NCBI GenBank assembly: GCA_023460575.1
Contig: JAEWPQ010000177.1
Location: forward strand, 1-9,616
From: Bacillota bacterium
GTDB taxonomy: Bacteria > Bacillota > Clostridia > Lachnospirales > Lachnospiraceae
Direction of reading: 5' to 3'
Length of the DNA: 9,616 nucleotides
Positions 7,015 through 9,616 of this stretch are shown one piece after another. Made by a program: the position numbers and the translations under genes. Under the pieces are notes generated by a model that did no database searches, had not been told where the DNA came from, and saw nothing but the letters and a program-made list of their open reading frames with translations. Position 1 is the stretch's first letter. Every line of letters starts with the position of its first letter.

Positions 7015-8277
7015 ATGAAAAAAACGGTATCGTGGCTGCTTATGGGGGCATTGGCGCTTGGAACTTTAACAGGCTGTTCCGGCGGGGGAAAACAGGCAGA
7101 AAGCAAAGAGAAGAAGCTTGATGTTGTGTGGTTTAGCGACAATAAGGAAGGAGAATCTTTCATGAAGCTCGCTGATGAGTACATGAAAGAGCATCCGGAC
7201 ATTAAAATCGAGCTGATTGAGGTTCCTTATTCAGATCTTGAGAGTAAGATTAAGAACATGATCAATGGAAAGGAAGCTCCTGCCATTGCAAGGCTCACCA
7301 ACTTAGGACCTTTTCAGAAACAGCTTGTTGATCTGGGGCAATACGTATCAAATAAAGATGAGTTTGTAAACAGCTTTGGGGAAGGCTTAAAATTTGTTTT
7401 TGATGACAAGGTGCTGGCAGCTCCTATGGATGTAACGGCCAATGGACTTATTTATAATAAAACCGCTTTTGAAAAGGCAGGTGTTGCTGTACCGCAGTCA
7501 GAGGATGAGATCTGGACATGGGATGAGTGGAAGGCTGCCATGAAGACAGTTATGGAAAAAGGCGGCTGTAAATACGGTCTTGTATACGATAAATCACCTC
7601 AGCGGTTTTCAACCCTTCTTTACCAGGCAGGAGGCGGCCTTTTAAATAAGGAGCTGAATGCTGCGGATTTCAATACGGAAGAAAATAAACATGCCATACA
7701 ATTTTTTAAAGATCTTCATGATGAAGAGATTGTACCTTCTTCTGTATGGCTTGGCTCTGAAAACCCCAACAATTTATTCCGCACCGGCCAGGTGGCAATG
7801 CATTTTTCCGGAAGCTGGATGATTGCCAATTACAAAGATCAGATTACTGATTTTGAATGGGGAGTGACCTATCTTCCAAAAGAAGCAGTACGCTCTTCCG
7901 TACCAGGAGGAAAGTATCTGGCTGCTTTTCAGAATACAGGAGTGGAAAAGGAAGCGGCAGAATTCATTGAATGGATCTCTAAGGCTGAGAATAACGCAAA
8001 GTATTGCGAAGAGAACAGCTACTTATCTCAGGTAAAAGGGAATGAGAGTTTAAACTATGCCTTTGGCAAAGAATATTTTAATGTATTTTCGAAAGAACTG
8101 GCTGCGACTTCATCACGTCCGGGTGCAGAGTGGGGGTATCAGGCTCTGACCGGAGCCGTTCAGGGTGATCTTCGCGACAAGCTGGTGGAGGTTCTTGCAG
8201 GTAAGCTGTCAGTCGACCAGTATACAGAAGAAATGGATGGCTTGATTAACGAAAAGCTGAAAGAACTGAAGGAATAA
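7015..8277 (+). CDS. ABC sugar transporter substrate-binding lipoprotein (family 1 solute-binding protein)
   Basis: The extracellular sugar receptor of the importer, 420 residues, normal for CUT1 binding proteins. The N-terminus is a lipoprotein signal: MKK, a hydrophobic core, and lipobox LTGC with Cys21 as the lipidated residue, followed by a Gly/Ser/Lys-rich linker. The mature part starts with the usual beta strand (LDVVWFSDN), then FMKLADEYMKEHPDIKIEL and the VPYSDLESKI region; further family features are ANGLIYNKTAFEKAGV, WTWDEWKAAMKT and GQVAMHFSGSWMI, all typical of MalE/UgpB-like proteins. AAGGAG at 7000-7005 precedes the ATG. Unlike most such loci, where the binding protein comes first, this gene lies last, 80 nt after the AraC gene and behind its own probable promoter, which would allow much higher expression than the permeases. 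The ligand is inferred from context only. Confidence 0.94.
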   Translation: MKKTVSWLLMGALALGTLTGCSGGGKQAESKEKKLDVVWFSDNKEGESFMKLADEYMKEHPDIKIELIEVPYSDLESKIKNMINGKEAPAIARLTNLGPFQKQLVDLGQYVSNKDEFVNSFGEGLKFVFDDKVLAAPMDVTANGLIYNKTAFEKAGVAVPQSEDEIWTWDEWKAAMKTVMEKGGCKYGLVYDKSPQRFSTLLYQAGGGLLNKELNAADFNTEENKHAIQFFKDLHDEEIVPSSVWLGSENPNNLFRTGQVAMHFSGSWMIANYKDQITDFEWGVTYLPKEAVRSSVPGGKYLAAFQNTGVEKEAAEFIEWISKAENNAKYCEENSYLSQVKGNESLNYAFGKEYFNVFSKELAATSSRPGAEWGYQALTGAVQGDLRDKLVEVLAGKLSVDQYTEEMDGLINEKLKELKE

Positions 8278-8293
8278 TAAAAATAAAAAATCC

Positions 8294-8330
8294 GGACTGC
8301 CGTAAATTCCTGTTGCGGCAGTCCATTTTT
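8294..8330 (+). terminator. Intrinsic terminator after the solute-binding-protein gene
   Basis: GGACTGCCG (8294-8302) pairs perfectly with CGGCAGTCC (8316-8324); a U-G and two A-U pairs can extend the stem inward, leaving a loop of about 7 nt. ATTTTT (8325-8330) supplies the U-tract. The A-rich run at 8281-8290 before the stem could serve as a T-tract on the other strand. It closes the sugar locus 16 nt after the stop and insulates it from the str operon. Confidence 0.92.
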
Positions 8331-8357
8331 ATGCAGTTATATCTAAAAAAGAAAACC

Positions 8358-8386
8358 TTGACAAAAAAAAACAATATGTATATAAT
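8358..8386 (+). promoter_or_regulatory. Strong sigma-A promoter of the str operon (rpsL-rpsG-fusA)
   Basis: The -35 hexamer TTGACA (8358-8363) and the -10 hexamer TATAAT (8381-8386) both match consensus exactly and are separated by an ideal 17 nt. The upstream A-rich stretch may add an UP-element effect. Transcription should begin near 8393, giving a leader of about 85 nt before the rpsL ATG. This shows that the ribosomal genes no longer depend on read-through from rpoC. Confidence 0.93.
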
Positions 8387-8394
8387 AATTAGGC

Positions 8395-8426
8395 GTGCAT
8401 AAACGCGTCATGTTTTTGTGCATAAA
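8395..8426 (+). repeat. Duplicated GTGCATAAA and possible hairpin in the rpsL leader
   Basis: The 9-mer GTGCATAAA occurs at 8395-8403 and again at 8418-8426, at the very start of the predicted rpsL transcript. The intervening RNA can also fold: 8395-8400 with 8418-8423 (including G-U pairs) and 8401-8404 with 8412-8415 around a 7-nt loop, with two bulged U. The fold is modest and the function, if any, is unknown. Confidence 0.35.
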
Positions 8427-8477
8427 TTGAGCTGAAGATGACAGCAACCACAGACAATATCACAGGAGGTGAATGGA

Positions 8478-8897
8478 ATGCCAACATTTAATCAGTTAGT
8501 AAGAAAGGGTAGACAGACAGGCGTTAAGAAATCTACAGCACCAGCTCTGCAGAAGGGTTACAACTCTTTACAGAAGAAGGCGACTGACATTTCTGCTCCT
8601 CAGAAGAGAGGCGTTTGTACAGCAGTAAAAACTGCAACCCCTAAGAAACCTAACTCTGCTCTCAGAAAGATCGCCAGAGTTCGTCTTTCAAACGGAATCG
8701 AAGTAACAAGCTATATCCCCGGTGAGGGTCACAACCTTCAGGAGCATAGTGTTGTTTTAATTCGCGGCGGTAGAGTAAAAGATTTACCAGGTACCAGATA
8801 TCATATCGTAAGAGGTACACTGGATACTGCAGGAGTAGCGAACAGAAGACAGGCTCGTTCCAAATACGGTGCTAAGAGACCTAAAGACAAAAAGTAA
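8478..8897 (+). CDS. rpsL: 30S ribosomal protein S12
   Basis: A component of the decoding centre of the 30S subunit, 139 residues, beginning MPTFNQLVRKGRQ. The ATG at 8478 is chosen because S12 proteins start at this MPT sequence and AGGAGG (8464-8469) is ideally spaced; an in-frame GTG at 8469 lies inside the ribosome binding site and is not the start. The TPKKPNSALRK loop (54-64) and GGRVKDLPG (97-105) are intact. Lys56 and Lys101 correspond to the two lysines (K43 and K88 in E. coli numbering with Met) where streptomycin-resistance changes occur; both are the wild-type residue, and Asp102 is the usual methylthiolation site. The ~13-residue insert before PQKRGVCT is typical of Firmicutes S12. 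First gene of the str operon, followed by a long gap before rpsG. Confidence 0.98.
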   Translation: MPTFNQLVRKGRQTGVKKSTAPALQKGYNSLQKKATDISAPQKRGVCTAVKTATPKKPNSALRKIARVRLSNGIEVTSYIPGEGHNLQEHSVVLIRGGRVKDLPGTRYHIVRGTLDTAGVANRRQARSKYGAKRPKDKK

Positions 8898-8933
8898 TTA
8901 ATACCACACATTTGAATTTCTAGTGCCGGACTT

Positions 8934-9038
8934 TAGATATTGAACCTGTAGGTTGCAGGATTATATAGATAGAAACCGAGCGCGAACGCAACTTCAATGT
9001 TTGTGAGTACCGAGGATCTAATGAATAGCTGTTTATTC
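8934..9038 (+). promoter_or_regulatory. Candidate structured RNA in the rpsL-rpsG intercistronic region (possible S7 autoregulatory site)
   Basis: The gap between rpsL and rpsG is 177 nt (8898-9074), long for a ribosomal operon. A helix of about 11 bp can form between 8934-8944 and 8993-9003 (core ATTGAA/TTCAAT, several G-U pairs outside). It encloses a 5-bp hairpin directly stacked on it (CCTGT 8945-8949 with GCAGG 8955-8959) and a small GCG/CGC hairpin with a CGAA loop (8980-8989), giving a three-way junction. A further hairpin GAATA/TATTC lies at 9023-9038. In E. coli, S7 represses translation by binding the rpsL-rpsG intercistronic RNA; an analogous role here is inference. A weak internal promoter (TTGAAC 8940-8945, TATATA 8962-8967) is an alternative reading of part of this stretch. 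Confidence 0.4.
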
Positions 9039-9074
9039 TTATGAAAAGACGGCGATATTAAGGAGGGAAGTAAC

Positions 9075-9545
9075 GTGCCACGTAAAGGACATACTCAAAA
9101 AAGAGACGTATTAGCAGACCCGCTTTACAATAACAAAGTTGTTACTAAGTTAATTAACAACATTATGTTAGATGGTAAAAGAGGTGTTGCTCAGAAGATC
9201 GTATACGGTGCATTCGGCCGTATCGAAACAAAAGCTGGCAAACCAGCTGTTGAAGTCTTCGAAGAAGCAATGAACAACATTATGCCTGTACTTGAGGTAA
9301 AGGCAAAACGTATCGGTGGAGCTACTTATCAGGTACCGATCGAAGTAAAACCAGAGAGAAGACAGGCATTGGCCCTGAGATGGATCACTCTTTACTCTCG
9401 TAAAAGAGGAGAAAAAACTCAGGAAGAGAGACTGGCAAATGAGCTCCTTGATGCTGCTAACAACACCGGTGCAGCTGTAAAGAAGAAAGAAGATATGCAC
9501 AAGATGGCTGAAGCAAACAAGGCATTTGCTCACTACAGATTCTAA
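9075..9545 (+). CDS. rpsG: 30S ribosomal protein S7
   Basis: The primary binder that organises the 3' major domain (head) of 16S rRNA, 156 residues, the normal bacterial length. The sequence begins MPRKGHTQKRDVLADPLYNN and contains the conserved KLINNIMLDGKRGVAQKIVY, the VEVKAKRIGGATYQVP-like beta-hairpin region, RRQALALRWI, and the C-terminal HKMAEANKAFAHYRF. The start is GTG at 9075, read as Met, with AAGGAGGG (9060-9067) about 8 nt upstream. The protein starts at the expected family position, so the GTG is supported. It is cotranscribed with rpsL and fusA; the upstream intercistronic region may carry a site through which S7 controls its own synthesis. Confidence 0.98.
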   Translation: MPRKGHTQKRDVLADPLYNNKVVTKLINNIMLDGKRGVAQKIVYGAFGRIETKAGKPAVEVFEEAMNNIMPVLEVKAKRIGGATYQVPIEVKPERRQALALRWITLYSRKRGEKTQEERLANELLDAANNTGAAVKKKEDMHKMAEANKAFAHYRF

Positions 9546-9560
9546 TAGGAGGAAAAAGCT

Positions 9561-9616
9561 TTGGCTGGAAGAGAATATCCATTGGAAAGAACCAGAAATA
9601 TTGGTATTATGGCCCA
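9561..9616 (+). CDS. fusA: Elongation factor G, N-terminal fragment (3' end outside window)
   Basis: The first 18 codons of the translocation GTPase EF-G, read as MAGREYPLERTRNIGIMA and then cut off by the window end just before the G1 (P-loop) motif that follows NIGIMAH in the family. The start is TTG at 9561, 15 nt after the rpsG stop, supported by AGGAGG at 9547-9552 and by agreement with the N-terminus expected of clostridial EF-G. The order rpsL-rpsG-fusA is the standard str operon. Confidence 0.95.
   Translation, partial: MAGREYPLERTRNIGIMA

Noticed and set aside
8410..8430. A six-codon frame (MFLCIN) in the rpsL leader
   Set aside because: No ribosome binding site precedes the ATG and the peptide shows no regulatory codon pattern.
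8469..8477. In-frame GTG upstream of the rpsL ATG
   Set aside because: It lies within the AGGAGGTG ribosome binding site; S12 proteins begin at the MPT sequence from 8478.
8976..8992. Resemblance of CCGAGCGCGAACGCAAC to the conserved 16S rRNA segment containing AACGAGCGCAAC
   Set aside because: The match is short and interrupted, and that rRNA segment is not the main S7 site, so molecular mimicry is not supported.
9041..9061. A six-codon frame MKRRRY whose stop merges with the rpsG ribosome binding site
   Set aside because: No ribosome binding site precedes it; such short frames are expected by chance. Translational coupling or attenuation cannot be argued from it alone.

Overview
The window looks like a chromosomal segment from a low-G+C Gram-positive anaerobe, most likely a Clostridium-like member of the Lachnospiraceae. 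This rests on the ribosomal protein S12 carrying the Firmicutes-type insert, strong AGGAGG ribosome binding sites throughout, AT-rich intergenic DNA, GTG and TTG starts, and a CUT1-type sugar locus typical of plant-polysaccharide-using gut or soil clostridia. The species assignment is an inference from gene content and protein sequence, not from a database search.

Layout, all on the + strand. (1) Positions 1-569 are the 3' end of rpoC, followed by a strong intrinsic terminator (580-614). (2) Positions 711-6934 are a tightly packed operon: two ABC sugar permeases, an 832-residue protein of no recognised function with lyase-like features, a GH105-type unsaturated glucuronyl/galacturonyl hydrolase, and an AraC-family regulator. 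A TG-extended -10 promoter sits directly in front. (3) Positions 7015-8277 encode the lipoprotein solute-binding protein of the same transporter, behind its own probable extended -10 promoter and ending in an intrinsic terminator (8294-8330). (4) From 8358 onward is the str operon: a promoter with consensus -35 and -10 hexamers and a 17-nt spacer, rpsL, a long and apparently folded 177-nt intercistronic region, rpsG, and the first 18 codons of fusA (TTG start).

How it fits together: the binding protein and the two permeases would import an oligosaccharide, using an ATPase encoded elsewhere because none is present here. The 832-residue protein and the GH105 enzyme both lack signal peptides, so they would process the sugar in the cytoplasm. 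The cupin-AraC protein probably senses a sugar and controls the locus. GH105 enzymes act on the 4,5-unsaturated uronic acid ends that lyases create, so the substrate is probably uronic-acid-containing (rhamnogalacturonan-like or another glycuronan). The 832-residue protein may supply the preceding cleavage step.

The most interesting points are the catabolic cassette lodged between rpoC and rpsL, two otherwise conserved neighbours in the transcription/translation gene cluster; the unrecognised 832-residue putative enzyme; and the rpsL-rpsG intercistronic RNA, which can fold into a branched structure and may be an S7 autoregulatory site.
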